Source: Bradyrhizobium macuxiense (GTDB lineage Bacteria > Pseudomonadota > Alphaproteobacteria > Rhizobiales > Xanthobacteraceae). From it: DNA of 64,000 nt. Below, one piece after another: positions 16,170-25,808 of the stretch (its first letter is position 1; each line of letters begins with the position of its first letter). A model generated the notes under the pieces. The model was not told where the DNA came from and ran no database searches. It saw nothing but the letters and a program-made list of their open reading frames with translations. The position numbers were made by a program, and so were the translations under genes. The stretch spans positions 744,001 through 808,000 of the forward strand of contig NZ_VITY01000001.1 in the NCBI RefSeq assembly GCF_007993935.1. The letters are read 5' to 3'.

Positions 16170-16868
16170 TTAATCGGCCCGGTAGGTGCGGCCCGGATCG
16201 GCGCCGCGGAAATCGGCCAGGATGGTCTCGCCGGCAACCGCGGTCTGGCCTTCAGAGACCAGCGCCTTGGTGCCCTCGGGCAGGTAGACGTCGAGCCGCG
16301 AGCCGAAGCGGATCAGGCCGAAGCGCTCGCCGGCGCCGATCGACTGGCCTTCCTTGACGAAGCAGACGATGCGGCGCGCCACGAGGCCCGCGATCTGGAC
16401 CACGCCGATCCGCCCATTCGAGCTCGAGATGACCAGCGAATTACGCTCATTGTCCTCGCTCGCCTTGTCGAGTTCGGCATTGATGAACGCGCCGGGCCGG
16501 TAGGCGATGCGGTCGATGCGGCCGGCCACCGGGCTGCGGTTCACATGGCAGTTGAACACGCTCATGAACACCGAGACCCGCGGCAGCGGCTTGTCGCCGA
16601 GGCCGAGTTCGGCCGGCGGCAGCGCCTGCACCACCATGGAGACGCGGCCATCGGCCGGCGACACCACGATGCCGTCGCGCAGCGGCGTCACCCGCACTGG
16701 GTCGCGGAAGAACAGCGCGCACCACACCGTGAGCAACGTCCCGATCCAGCCCAGCGGGGTCCAGATCCAGAACAGGATCAGGCTCGCCAGAGCGAAGCCG
16801 CCGATGAAGGGATAGCCCTCGGGGTGGATCGGCGGGATCTGCGCGCGGATGGAATTGGCGATCGACAT
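16170..16868 (-). CDS. psd: Phosphatidylserine decarboxylase, short form
   Basis: Converts phosphatidylserine to phosphatidylethanolamine. The 232-residue protein is the compact proteobacterial form. It has an N-terminal membrane anchor ([19 protein letters not shown]) and a cleavage site near the C-terminus, seen as [11 protein letters not shown]. Gly189-Ser190 is the expected self-processing point that generates the pyruvoyl group. [14 protein letters not shown] is the family motif in the middle. It lies in one transcription unit with pssA downstream and the ABC exporter upstream. Confidence 0.95.
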   Translation of the reverse strand: MSIANSIRAQIPPIHPEGYPFIGGFALASLILFWIWTPLGWIGTLLTVWCALFFRDPVRVTPLRDGIVVSPADGRVSMVVQALPPAELGLGDKPLPRVSVFMSVFNCHVNRSPVAGRIDRIAYRPGAFINAELDKASEDNERNSLVISSSNGRIGVVQIAGLVARRIVCFVKEGQSIGAGERFGLIRFGSRLDVYLPEGTKALVSEGQTAVAGETILADFRGADPGRTYRAD

Positions 16869-16919
16869 CAGAACTCGCTGTGGTACCCCGCCCCTGCGGC
16901 GGGAGATGCCCTAAATCGA

Positions 16920-18908
16920 CTATTCCGCGGCGGTCGGCAAGGGCTTCTCACCCGCGTCAGGAGTGGAATCCTGTGAGGATTCAGTGACCACCGGCGGCAG
17001 GCGATTGGGCGCGCTGCCGTCGTCATCGACCTGGGCGAGCCGTTCGCGGGCCTCCTCGGCCTCGCGCTGCCGGTTCCACATGCTCGCATAGAGCCCGTCG
17101 GCAGCCAAAAGCCGCGCGTGGGTGCCGCGCTCGGCGATCCGGCCCTGGTCCAGCACGATGATCTCGTCGGCGCCGACGATGGTCGACAGCCGGTGCGCGA
17201 TCACCAGCGAGGTGCGGTTGCGCGACACCCGCTCCAGCGCGCCCTGGATCTCGGCCTCGGTGTGGCTGTCGAGCGCCGAGGTCGCCTCGTCCAGCACCAG
17301 GATCGGCGGCGCTTTCAGCACGGTGCGCGCGATCGCGACGCGCTGCTTCTCGCCGCCGGAGAGTTTCAGGCCGCGCTCGCCGACCGGCGTCTCATAACCC
17401 TGCGGCGACATCCGGATGAAGCCGTCGATCTGGGCGAGCCGCGCTGCCTCCTCGACCTCCTCATTGCTGGCGTCCCAGCGGCCGTAGCGGATGTTGTAGC
17501 GGATGGTGTCGTTGAACAGCACGGTGTCCTGCGGGACCATGCCGATCGAGGCTCGCAGGGACGCCTGCGTCACGCTCTTGATGTCCTGGCCGTCGATCAG
17601 GATGCGGCCGCCGGAGACGTCATAGAGCCGGAACAGCAGCCGCGAGATCGTCGACTTGCCGGCGCCGGAGGGACCGACGATCGCGACCGTCTTGCCGGCC
17701 GGCACCTCGAAGCTCAGGCCTTTCAGAATCGGCCTGTCAGGCTCGTAGGAGAAACGGACGTCCTCGAAGCGCACGCTGCCGGCGGACACCGCGAGCGGCT
17801 TGGCGCCGGGCACGTCCTCCACCTCCGGATCGCGCTCCAGCACCTCGAACATCTTCTCGATGTCGATGATCGCCTGCTTGATCTCGCGATAGACCATGCC
17901 CATGAAGTTCAGCGGCACGTAGAGCTGGATCATCATCGAATTGATCAGCACGAAATCGCCGACGGTGTGGGTGCCGTTGCGGATGCCGAACGCACACATC
18001 AGCATGGTCGCGGTGAGCCCCGCGGTGAAGATCACCGCCTGCCCGGTGTTGAGCACGGCAAGCGACGTGTAGGTCTTGACACTGGCCTGCTCGTAGCGCT
18101 CCATCGAGCGGTCGTAGCGCCGCGCCTCGCGCTCCTCGGCGCCGAAATATTTCACCGTCTCGTAGTTCAGCAGCGAGTCGATCGCCTTGGTGTTCGCCTC
18201 GGTGTCGGAATCGTTCATCTTGCGGCGGATCTCGATCCGCCACTCGGTCGCGATGTAGGTGAAGTACATGAACACCACGACCGTGATCAGCACCGCCAGC
18301 ACGTAGCGCCAGTCGAACTGCCACAGCAGCACGCCCGCCAGCAGCGCGACCTCGACGATGGTCGGGATCAGCTGCAGGATCACCATCCGCACGATGGTCT
18401 CGATGCCGGAGCGGCCGCGCTCCAGCACGCGGGTCAGGCCGCCGGTCTTGCGCTCGAGATGGAAGCGCAGCGACAGCTCGTGCATGTGGACGAAGGTGAT
18501 GTAGGCGAGCCGCCGCACCGCGTGCATGGCGACGCGGGCGAAGATGCCGTCGCGCCATTGCGTCAGCACCGCCATGATGATGCGCACCGCGCCGTAGCTG
18601 ATCGTCATCAGCACCGGCGAGGCGATCAGCCACAGCACCCAGTTCGACGGCTCGACCGGTGCCGAGCCCGCGCCGTTCAGCGCGTCGATCGCCCATTTGA
18701 AGGTGAACGGCACCGACAGCGTCGCGAGCTTGGCGAACAGCAGCAGCACCACCGACCAGATGACGCGCATCTTGAGATCGGCGCGATCGCCGGGCCAGAT
18801 GTAAGGCCAGAGATGAACGAGGGTACCGAGCAGCGTACCCTTTTCGGCGGCCGGCGTGGCGGCCTTGGGCTCCGCGGCAGCGGTGATCTTCTGTTGCGGC
18901 GGCACCAT
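16920..18908 (-). CDS. Atm1/HMT1-type ABC exporter (fused membrane and ATPase domains)
   Basis: Half-transporter of 662 residues. A six-helix transmembrane domain spans about 60-360, followed by an ATPase domain with Walker A (GPSGAGKST, about 410-420), signature LSGGEKQR (about 512) and Walker B ILVLDEATSALD (about 540). The TMD motifs SLRFHLERKTGGLTR and ETVKYFGAE are hallmarks of the Atm1/ABCB7/HMT1 group, which exports glutathione-linked or Fe-S-related compounds and contributes to heavy-metal tolerance. The C-terminal tail past about 600 is acidic and non-conserved. It stands upstream of psd with a 51-base gap. Confidence 0.93.
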   Translation of the reverse strand: MVPPQQKITAAAEPKAATPAAEKGTLLGTLVHLWPYIWPGDRADLKMRVIWSVVLLLFAKLATLSVPFTFKWAIDALNGAGSAPVEPSNWVLWLIASPVLMTISYGAVRIIMAVLTQWRDGIFARVAMHAVRRLAYITFVHMHELSLRFHLERKTGGLTRVLERGRSGIETIVRMVILQLIPTIVEVALLAGVLLWQFDWRYVLAVLITVVVFMYFTYIATEWRIEIRRKMNDSDTEANTKAIDSLLNYETVKYFGAEEREARRYDRSMERYEQASVKTYTSLAVLNTGQAVIFTAGLTATMLMCAFGIRNGTHTVGDFVLINSMMIQLYVPLNFMGMVYREIKQAIIDIEKMFEVLERDPEVEDVPGAKPLAVSAGSVRFEDVRFSYEPDRPILKGLSFEVPAGKTVAIVGPSGAGKSTISRLLFRLYDVSGGRILIDGQDIKSVTQASLRASIGMVPQDTVLFNDTIRYNIRYGRWDASNEEVEEAARLAQIDGFIRMSPQGYETPVGERGLKLSGGEKQRVAIARTVLKAPPILVLDEATSALDSHTEAEIQGALERVSRNRTSLVIAHRLSTIVGADEIIVLDQGRIAERGTHARLLAADGLYASMWNRQREAEEARERLAQVDDDGSAPNRLPPVVTESSQDSTPDAGEKPLPTAAE

Positions 18909-19121
18909 CAGGAGCCCGTTCTCGCCGTCATGGCGCGGCGGTCCGCTGCCACATCTTTTCCACGATTTGCCATTGTGCCCGTCATATAGATCGTTTGAAC
19001 GCGGCGTACAGGCTTATGACGAAAATTGTTCGCGATTCGCGGGAATTTACGGGATTTTTTGGCTCTCAATCCCCATATGCGAGTCTTGACCCTGTTTACG
19101 CTGCAGTGCCACAAGGATCGT

Positions 19122-19727
19122 ATGAACCAAATCAAGACCGTCTGTGTTTATTGCGGCTCCGGCCCCGGTAACAATCCCCGCTTCGTTGAAGCTGCCGTCG
19201 CGCTCGGCAAGGCCTTTGCCGAAAACAACGTGCGCCTGGTCTATGGCGGCGGCTCGATCGGCCTGATGGGCGCGGTCGCCAAATCCACGCTCGATCATGG
19301 CGGCTCCGTCACCGGCATCATTCCCGAATTCCTGCGGGCGCGCGAGAATGCGCTGACCTCGGTTCAGGAGATGATCGTGACGCCCGACATGCATGAGCGC
19401 AAGCGGCTGATGTTCGAGCGCTCGGACGCGTTCGTCGCACTGCCCGGCGGCATCGGCACCCTGGAGGAACTGGTCGAGCAACTGACCTGGCAGCAGCTCG
19501 GCCGCCACTCCAAGCCGATCCTGCTCGCCAACATCGACAATTTCTGGGAGCCCCTGCTCTCGCTCTTGAACCACATGCGCATGACCGAGTTCATCCGCCC
19601 GACATTGCCGATCAACGTCCTGATGGCCGACCGCGTCGACGACATCCTGCCGCGGCTGCGTTCCGCGGTGGCCGGCAAACCGGCAGCCGCGAAGGAGCTG
19701 GCCCCGGAAGTGGCGCGGCGGCTCTGA
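19122..19727 (+). CDS. LOG family protein (cytokinin riboside 5'-monophosphate phosphoribohydrolase-like)
   Basis: Protein of 201 residues of the TIGR00730/LOG family, with the nucleotide-binding motif YGGGSIGLMG near the N-terminus and the catalytic PGGIGTLEE motif in the middle. These enzymes hydrolyse nucleoside 5'-monophosphates at the N-glycosidic bond; plant homologues activate cytokinins and plant-associated bacteria use some for hormone release. The start at 19122 has AAGGA five bases upstream; an extended frame from 19026 is not preferred. It is divergent from the ABC exporter. Confidence 0.92.
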   Translation: MNQIKTVCVYCGSGPGNNPRFVEAAVALGKAFAENNVRLVYGGGSIGLMGAVAKSTLDHGGSVTGIIPEFLRARENALTSVQEMIVTPDMHERKRLMFERSDAFVALPGGIGTLEELVEQLTWQQLGRHSKPILLANIDNFWEPLLSLLNHMRMTEFIRPTLPINVLMADRVDDILPRLRSAVAGKPAAAKELAPEVARRL

Positions 19728-19752
19728 TCGCTCGAACGCGCTAAACTATTCC

Positions 19753-19854
19753 CGTCATGCTGAGGAGGCCGCGCAGCGGCCGTCTCGAAGCATCGGCGGC
19801 CCGGCTGGTGGCCGTGCATCCTTCGAGACGCGCTACGCGCTCCTCAGGATGACG
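19753..19854. repeat. Palindromic repeat CGTCATGCTGAGG family (copy 2)
   Basis: Begins CGTCATGCTGAGGAG and ends CTCCTCAGGATGACGG, with the internal block CCGGCTGGTGGCCG and ATCCTTCGAGACGCGC shared with the copy at 15069-15196. An additional short palindrome GGCCGCGCAGCGGCC sits in the left arm. It follows the LOG gene stop and may help end its transcript. Confidence 0.8.
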
Positions 19855-19878
19855 GATTACAATGAGGTTCGTCCAACC

Positions 19879-20256
19879 TCACTCACTCGGAAACGTCACG
19901 GCTTCGATGCGGTTGCCGTCGGGGTCGAGGACGAAGGCCGCATAATAGCGCACGCGGTCGTGCGGGCGCAGGCCTGGCGGACCATCGGAGAGACCGCCGG
20001 ACGCCAGCGCGGCGGCGTGGAAGGCATCGACCTCGGCGATGGTCTTCGCGCGCAGGCAGATATGGGTGCCGCTCTCATGCGCGACGTGCGCCATCGTGGC
20101 GCGCAGATTGATCCAGAATTCGGGATAGGCCTTGCCGAAGCCGATCGTCGCCGGCCGCGTGACGAGGCGGCTCAGACCAAGCGCGGCCAGCGTCGGCTCA
20201 TAGAACCGCGCGGCGCGTTCGAGATCGCGGACGCCGACGGAGACGTGGTCGATCAT
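19879..20256 (-). CDS. VOC family protein (glyoxalase/bleomycin-resistance fold)
   Basis: Single-domain VOC protein of 125 residues. It starts MIDHVSVGVRDLERAARFY, contains HICLRAKTIAEVDAFHAAA, and ends with the conserved DPDGNRIEAVTF, whose Glu is a metal ligand in the family. Substrate unknown. ATG 20256 follows AAGGAGG at good spacing. It lies alone between two palindromic repeats. Confidence 0.88.
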   Translation of the reverse strand: MIDHVSVGVRDLERAARFYEPTLAALGLSRLVTRPATIGFGKAYPEFWINLRATMAHVAHESGTHICLRAKTIAEVDAFHAAALASGGLSDGPPGLRPHDRVRYYAAFVLDPDGNRIEAVTFPSE

Positions 20257-20270
20257 GGAAGCCTCCTTCT

Positions 20271-20352
20271 CGTCATTGCGAGCGAAGCGAAGCAATCCAT
20301 CGCGCCGCTCGCTGAGATTGCTTCGTCACTATCGCTGCTCGCAACGGCGACG
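20271..20352. repeat. Palindromic intergenic repeat, CGTCATTGCGAG family (copy 2)
   Basis: Shares CGTCATTGCGAGCGAAGCG and the following AAGCAATCCA exactly with the left half of the copy at 1617-1703. The right arm (GCTGCTCGCAACGGCGACG) has diverged from the perfect palindrome. It sits between the VOC gene start and the cimA stop. Confidence 0.75.
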
Positions 20353-20371
20353 CCTGTTTTCCTTTGGCCGA

Positions 20372-21970
20372 CTACGCCTGCGCGCCCGACTTCACCAGCT
20401 TGTAGAATACCGAATCCATCAGCGCCTGGAACGAGGCGTCGATGATGTTGGGCGAGACGCCGACCGTGGTCCAGCTCTCGCCGGTCTCGTCTTCGCTTTC
20501 GATCAGAACGCGCGTGACCGCCTCGGTGCCACCATTGAGGATACGCACGCGGTAGTCGATCAGCTTCAGGCCATCGATGTATTTCTGGTACTTGCCGAGG
20601 TCCTTGCGCAGCGCCACGTCGAGCGCGTTGACCGGACCGTTGCCTTCTGCGGCCGAGATCAGCCGCTCGCCGTCGACATCGACCTTCACCACCGCAAGCG
20701 CCACCGTGACGCGCTGGCCGTTGGCGTTGTAGCGCTGCTCGACATTGACGTCGAACTGCTCGACCTTGAAATATTCCGGCACCTTGCCGAGCGTGCGGCG
20801 CGCCAAGAGGTCGAACGAGGCGTTGGCGGATTCATAGGCGAAGCCCGCGGCCTCGCGCTCCTTCAACTCCTCGACCAGCCGCGTCAGGCGCGGATCGCTC
20901 TTGTCATAGACGATGCCGGCACGGTCGAGCTCGGCCATCACGTTGGAGCGGCCGGCCTGATCCGAGACCAACACCTTGCGGTGGTTGCCGACCGCATCCG
21001 GCAGCACGTGCTCGTAGGTCTGCGGATCCTTCATCACGGCAGAGGCATGGATGCCGGTCTTGGTGACGAAGGCGCTCTCGCCGACATAAGGCGCGTGACG
21101 GTTCGGCGCGCGATTCAGCATGTCGTCGAGCGTGCGCGACACCTTCATCAGCGTCGCCATCTTTTCGGTGGTGACGCCGATCTCGAACTTGTCGGAAAAC
21201 TCCTGCTTCAGCTTTAGGGTCGGGATTAGTGAGCAGAGATTGGCGTTGCCGCAGCGCTCGCCGAGACCGTTGAGCGTGCCCTGGATCTGCCGCGCGCCGG
21301 CGCGCACCGCGGCGAGCGAGTTGGCGACCGCCTGCTCGGTGTCGTTATGGGCGTGGATGCCGACATGGGCGCCGGGGACATGCGTGACGACATCAGCGAC
21401 GATGGTCTCGATCTCATGCGGCATGGTGCCGCCATTGGTGTCGCACAGCACCACCCAGCGCGCGCCGGCCCGATAGGCGGCCTTCGCGCAGGCGAGCGCA
21501 TAGTCGCTGTCCTCCTTGTAGCCGTCGAAGAAATGCTCGCAGTCGACCATCACCTCGCGGCCGAGCGCCTTGGCGGCGGCGACGCTGTCGCGGATCGAGG
21601 CGAGGTTCTCCTCATTGGTGGTCTCGAGCGCGACCCGGACCTGGTACGCGGAGGATTTCGCGACGAAGCAGATCGCGTCCGCCTTGGCCTCGAGAATGCC
21701 GGCGAGCCCGGGATCGTTCGAAGCCGAGCGGCCCGGCCGACGCGTCATGCCGAACGCGGTGAAGCGCGCGTGGTCGAAGGCGGGCTTCCTGCTGAAGAAC
21801 TCGGTGTCGGTGGGATTGGCGCCGGGATAGCCGCCCTCGACATAGTCGATGCCGAGCTGGTCGAGTAGGCCTGCGATCACCTGCTTGTCCTGTAGCGTGA
21901 AGTCGACCCCATTGGTCTGCGCGCCGTCGCGCAGCGTCGTGTCGAACAGATAGAGGCGCTCGCGGCTCAT
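20372..21970 (-). CDS. cimA: (R)-citramalate synthase
   Basis: Condenses pyruvate and acetyl-CoA to citramalate, giving a threonine-independent route to 2-oxobutyrate for isoleucine. The protein is 532 residues: an HMGL-like TIM barrel starting LYLFDTTLRDGAQT, metal-binding HAHNDTEQAVANS, GLGERCGNANL, and a C-terminal LeuA dimer/regulatory domain from about 400 (NGGTEAVTRVLIES). The start TLRDGAQTNGVDF and the overall length match the CimA group better than 2-isopropylmalate synthase, though separation by eye is not absolute. It overlaps the GNAT gene by four bases. Confidence 0.9.
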   Translation of the reverse strand: MSRERLYLFDTTLRDGAQTNGVDFTLQDKQVIAGLLDQLGIDYVEGGYPGANPTDTEFFSRKPAFDHARFTAFGMTRRPGRSASNDPGLAGILEAKADAICFVAKSSAYQVRVALETTNEENLASIRDSVAAAKALGREVMVDCEHFFDGYKEDSDYALACAKAAYRAGARWVVLCDTNGGTMPHEIETIVADVVTHVPGAHVGIHAHNDTEQAVANSLAAVRAGARQIQGTLNGLGERCGNANLCSLIPTLKLKQEFSDKFEIGVTTEKMATLMKVSRTLDDMLNRAPNRHAPYVGESAFVTKTGIHASAVMKDPQTYEHVLPDAVGNHRKVLVSDQAGRSNVMAELDRAGIVYDKSDPRLTRLVEELKEREAAGFAYESANASFDLLARRTLGKVPEYFKVEQFDVNVEQRYNANGQRVTVALAVVKVDVDGERLISAAEGNGPVNALDVALRKDLGKYQKYIDGLKLIDYRVRILNGGTEAVTRVLIESEDETGESWTTVGVSPNIIDASFQALMDSVFYKLVKSGAQA

Positions 21971-22473
21971 GCGTGGCCTCCGGGCGTGGCAACGCCGTCG
22001 AGCGTCTTCTGCATCGTGGTGTTGGCGAGCCACTCGTCACCGATGGTGACCGAATTGCGCTGCTGCGCGACGTAGCCGCGCTTGCGGAAGAATTCGAGCG
22101 CCGTGTCGCTGACATCGACCTTCAGGGTCTTGGTGCCGCGGGCGCTTGCGATCTTTTCCAATGCATCGCACAGCGCAGCGCCGACACCCTGCCCGACCGC
22201 ACTCGGATGCACGTAGAGCATGTCGATATGGTCGGCGCCCCTGAGCGAGGCGAACCCAACCGGCGCGCCCTGCAACGTCGCGATCAGCGTCAGTTGTCCG
22301 GCAAGCTTCTTGCCGAATGCTGCCTCGTCGTCGGCAGCCGCCGCCCAGGCCTCCTGTTGCGCCTCGCTGTAATCGTCGCCGGTCAGATCCATGATCGAGG
22401 CCGCGAAGATCGCCGCCAGCAGCGGCGCGTCATCAGCCAGATACGGGCGCAACGCGGGTGCGGAACGGCTCAT
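21967..22473 (-). CDS. GNAT family N-acetyltransferase
   Basis: Protein of 168 residues with the GNAT core. Strand 4 with the acetyl-CoA loop is visible as [24 protein letters not shown] (Q-x-x-G-x-G/A motif), followed by [18 protein letters not shown]. The target is unknown. The start at 22473 overlaps the cysS stop by ATGA, and its own stop overlaps the cimA start by ATGA, so the three genes are translationally coupled. Confidence 0.9.
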   Translation of the reverse strand: MSRSAPALRPYLADDAPLLAAIFAASIMDLTGDDYSEAQQEAWAAAADDEAAFGKKLAGQLTLIATLQGAPVGFASLRGADHIDMLYVHPSAVGQGVGAALCDALEKIASARGTKTLKVDVSDTALEFFRKRGYVAQQRNSVTIGDEWLANTTMQKTLDGVATPGGHA

Positions 22474-23870
22474 CGCGCGATCTCCCAGGTGGTGCCTTCC
22501 TTGGAGTCCTTGATCACCACGCCCATCGCGGCGAGCTGATCGCGGATCCGGTCGGACTCCTTGAAATCCTTGCGCGCACGCGCCGCGGTTCGCTCTGCGA
22601 TCAATGCCTCGACCGCCGCGGCATCGACGCCACTCGCCTGCTCCTTGCGGCCCTTCCACGCCGCCGCACTCTCCGACAGGAAGCCGAGCAGCCGCAGCGA
22701 ACCGGCAAATTCCTTGCGGCCCGCCTCACTGCTCGCGGCAGCATTCCGCAGGCCGTGCAGCACGGCCATCGCCTGCGCGGTGTTGAGATCGTCGTAGAGT
22801 GCCTCGACCATCGCCGGCGACGGCGCACCGGACTCGGCGTCGGCCGCGACCGCATACCAGTCATCGAGCGTCCTAGCGGCCTCTTCCGCGCTCTTCAGCG
22901 TCCAGTCGAGCGGCGAACGGTAGTGCGTTCTCAGCATGCTGAGCCGCAGCACCTCGCCCGGCCAATCCGCCAGCAGATCGCGGATCGTGAAGAAGTTGCC
23001 GAGCGACTTCGACATCTTCTCGCTTTCGATCTGCAGGAAGCCGTTGTGCATCCAGACATTGGCCATGCGGTCGGTGTGGAACGCGCAGCATGTCTGCGCG
23101 AGCTCGTTCTCATGGTGCGGGAACACCAGGTCGATGCCACCGCCATGGATGTCAAACTTTTCGCCGAGGTGCTTCCAGGCCATCGCCGAGCACTCGATGT
23201 GCCAGCCGGGCCGGCCCTCAACCGCAATGCCTGCCGGCGACGGCCACGACGGCTCGCCCGGCTTCGACGGCTTCCACAGCACGAAGTCGGTGTTGTCGCG
23301 CTTGTAGGGCGCAACGTCGACTCGGGCGCCCGCGATCATCTCGTCGAGCGAGCGCTTCGACAGCGCGCCATAGCGCGGCAACACCGAATTGGCCGCGTTC
23401 ATCGCCTGCGGCGAGAACAGCACGTGATCCTCGGCGACATAGGCAAAGCCGCCGGCGACCAGCTTCTCGATGATCGCGCGCATCTCCGGGATGTGCTCGG
23501 TCGCACGCGGCTGCACGGTCGGCGGCAAGCAGCCGAGCGCGGTGACGTCATCCTGATACTGCTGGTAGGTCTGCTCGGTGACCTTGCGGATCGCCTCGTT
23601 CAGCGGCACGCCGGGATAGTCCCGCGCGGCGCGGACATTGATCTTGTCGTCGACGTCGGTGATGTTGCGGACATAGGTCACGTGGCCGGCGCCATAGCGA
23701 TGGCGCAGCGCGCGGAACAGCACGTCGAAGACAATGGCCGCACGGCCGTTGCCGATATGGGCGAAGTCGTAGACCGTCGGTCCGCAGGCATACATGCGGA
23801 CGTTGTTGGCATCGAGCGGCACGAACAGCCGCTTCTCCCGGGTCAACGTGTCGTAAAGGCGCAAATCCAT
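22470..23870 (-). CDS. cysS: Cysteinyl-tRNA synthetase
   Basis: Charges tRNA-Cys. The 466-residue protein is standard for the family. The first zinc ligand lies in YACGPTVYD, and the class I signature HIGH appears as [13 protein letters not shown] and FPHHENE supply the other zinc ligands, and KMSKS lies near residue 285. ATG 23870 (MDLRLYDTL) matches the usual N-terminus; the frame is open for 33 more codons upstream and is not preferred. It is the first gene of the cysS-GNAT-cimA unit. Confidence 0.95.
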   Translation of the reverse strand: MDLRLYDTLTREKRLFVPLDANNVRMYACGPTVYDFAHIGNGRAAIVFDVLFRALRHRYGAGHVTYVRNITDVDDKINVRAARDYPGVPLNEAIRKVTEQTYQQYQDDVTALGCLPPTVQPRATEHIPEMRAIIEKLVAGGFAYVAEDHVLFSPQAMNAANSVLPRYGALSKRSLDEMIAGARVDVAPYKRDNTDFVLWKPSKPGEPSWPSPAGIAVEGRPGWHIECSAMAWKHLGEKFDIHGGGIDLVFPHHENELAQTCCAFHTDRMANVWMHNGFLQIESEKMSKSLGNFFTIRDLLADWPGEVLRLSMLRTHYRSPLDWTLKSAEEAARTLDDWYAVAADAESGAPSPAMVEALYDDLNTAQAMAVLHGLRNAAASSEAGRKEFAGSLRLLGFLSESAAAWKGRKEQASGVDAAAVEALIAERTAARARKDFKESDRIRDQLAAMGVVIKDSKEGTTWEIAR

Positions 23871-24165
23871 GGGTACCCATCCCTTGCGGCCGGGCGTCCA
23901 GTGATTCTCAGGGTGATTGAGAAAAGACGGCCTCAGCCAGCGAATCGCTAGCTCATAATCTCGCGGCAAATGCTGCAGATGGCGAGGTGGCCGTTCATGG
24001 TTCCACCATGTCTCATGGCCCCATTATCGCGTCAAGGGGCTGTTTTCGGGCGCTTTGCAACGCGCCGGGCGCCGAAATCACGCCAACGCCCTCATGGTTA
24101 ATCATTATTAAGGAATTGGGCGTATCCGGACGCCTGCGGATTCCCCGCCATTTGACCGGTGCACC

Positions 24166-24489
24166 ATGCGGCCCTTTTCAGCATTGATTGCCTGCTCGCT
24201 CTTCCTTGTCCCGTCCGCCTTTGTCCCCTCGGCCGCGCTGGCCGACAGCCGCGTTTTCATCGTCGCCAACCAGGCCGACGGCTACGGCATCGACCAGTGC
24301 CTCGCCCGTGGCGACCGTTGCGGCGCGTCCGCCGCCCGCGCCTACTGCCGCTCACGGGATTTTGCGCAGGCCACCAATTACCGCCGCGTCGATCCCGACG
24401 AGATCACCGGCGCGGTTCCGCACGCCGCCAATGAGAAATGCACCGGCAATAGCTGCGGCGAATACGTCGCCATTACCTGTCAGCGCTGA
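24166..24489 (+). CDS. Small secreted cysteine-rich protein, unknown function
   Basis: Protein of 107 residues with a Sec signal peptide (MRPFSALIACSLFLVPS, cleavage near SAALA at about 26). The mature part of about 80 residues contains six Cys (in QCLARGDRC, YC, KCTGNSC, TC), which suggests three disulfides in the periplasm. No family is recognised. A TTAA-N6-TTAA motif lies about 60 bases upstream, but its spacing does not fit a CtrA box. Confidence 0.75.
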   Translation: MRPFSALIACSLFLVPSAFVPSAALADSRVFIVANQADGYGIDQCLARGDRCGASAARAYCRSRDFAQATNYRRVDPDEITGAVPHAANEKCTGNSCGEYVAITCQR

Positions 24490-24632
24490 GCCAAGCTGCT
24501 GGATAAACGGGGTTATTGCCACACCGGCGCCCCGGAAACGACGTGACGCTGCCCCGAGAAAAGGCTATTGCAGCGGCCTTGCCCGCGCGCTTTGGCGTTG
24601 CTCGCCGCGCGGCGTCGTTTTAATGGCCGGAT

Positions 24633-25805
24633 ATGCTCAATAGCTCCCGTTCTCGCTTCTCCCGCTGGTTCTCGACTTGCGCCCTGTTGGCCGCAATCGC
24701 CCTGCCCGCCACGGATGCCCTGGCGCAGGTGCCGCCTGGCCCGCCCGGCCCGGCGCCCCAGGGCGGCCCGCCCAATCCGCAGGCCAATCCGATGTGCGTG
24801 CGACTCGAAGGCCAATTGGCGGCGATCGATCGCGGCGGCGGCGGCGATCCGGCCAAGGACGAGCAGATCCGCCGCTATCAGGACGCGGCAACAAGGCAGC
24901 AGGGCGAACTCGATCGCGTGACGGCGCAGGCCCGGCGCATGGGTTGCGACAGCTCCGGGTTCTTCTCGCTGTTCAATAACAATTCGGCGCAGTGCGGACC
25001 GGTCAACAACCAGATCCAGCAGATGCGCGCCAATCTCGACCAGATGACCGCCAATCTCGAACGGCTGCGCACCGGCGGGCTCGGCGGCGCCGACCGCGAG
25101 AACCAGCGCCGCTCGGTCCTGACGGCGCTGGCGCAGAACAATTGCGGCCCGCAATACGCCGCGGCGGCCGCGCGTGGCCCCGGCAATTTCATCGAGAACC
25201 TGTTCGGCGGCGGTGGCGGCGGCGCCAATCCGAATACGCCGCTGCCTCCGCCCGACGCGCAATATGGCGGGCAGTCCGGCACCTTCCGCACCGTCTGCGT
25301 GCGCACCTGCGACGGCGCCTATTTCCCGATTTCGTTCGCGACCTCGTCGGCCCGCTTTGCCGCCGACGAGCAGATCTGCAAGGCGCAGTGCCCGGCCGCG
25401 GAGGCCAGCCTGTTCGCCTACCGCAATCCCGGCGAAGACATCAACCAGGCGGTCTCGATCAGCGGCCAGTCCTACTCGTCGCTGCCGAACGCCTTCAAGT
25501 ACCGCACCGAGTTCAACCCGTCGTGCTCCTGCAGGGCGGCCGGCCAGAGCTGGGCCGAGGCGTTGAAGGCGGTCGACGACCAGACGGCCGCCGCGCAGCA
25601 GGGCGACATCATCGTCACCGAGGAGAGCGCGCGGAAGATGCAGCAGCGCGCGCAGACCAAGGCCGCCGCCGGCAAGAAGGGCGCGCCGGCTGCGGCTCAA
25701 CAGCAGCAGCCCGCCGCCGCTGACGCCACGGCGCCGGCTGCGCCCGCGAGCGACGGCCAGATCCGCACGGTCGGCCCGACCTTCATCCAGCAGAAGAAGC
25801 AGTAG
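24633..25805 (+). CDS. DUF2865 domain-containing secreted protein
   Basis: Protein of 390 residues with a Sec signal (cleavage after about residue 31, ATDALAQ) and a Pro/Gly-rich start. The first half is coiled-coil-like (DQMTANLERLR). The DUF2865 core runs from about 225 to 310: VCVRTCDGAYFPISF, DEQICKAQCPA, QSYSSLPNAFKYR and PSCSCR. The tail is Ala/Gln-rich and disordered. This family is confined mostly to Rhizobiales, and its periplasmic role is unknown. The DUF2865 stop and the convergent nadE stop are 3 bases apart. Confidence 0.88.
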   Translation: MLNSSRSRFSRWFSTCALLAAIALPATDALAQVPPGPPGPAPQGGPPNPQANPMCVRLEGQLAAIDRGGGGDPAKDEQIRRYQDAATRQQGELDRVTAQARRMGCDSSGFFSLFNNNSAQCGPVNNQIQQMRANLDQMTANLERLRTGGLGGADRENQRRSVLTALAQNNCGPQYAAAAARGPGNFIENLFGGGGGGANPNTPLPPPDAQYGGQSGTFRTVCVRTCDGAYFPISFATSSARFAADEQICKAQCPAAEASLFAYRNPGEDINQAVSISGQSYSSLPNAFKYRTEFNPSCSCRAAGQSWAEALKAVDDQTAAAQQGDIIVTEESARKMQQRAQTKAAAGKKGAPAAAQQQQPAAADATAPAAPASDGQIRTVGPTFIQQKKQ

Positions 25806-25808
25806 GGT

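Noticed and set aside
24098..24111. TTAA-N6-TTAA motif upstream of the six-Cys secreted protein
   Set aside because: Spacing is six, not seven, so it does not match a CtrA box.
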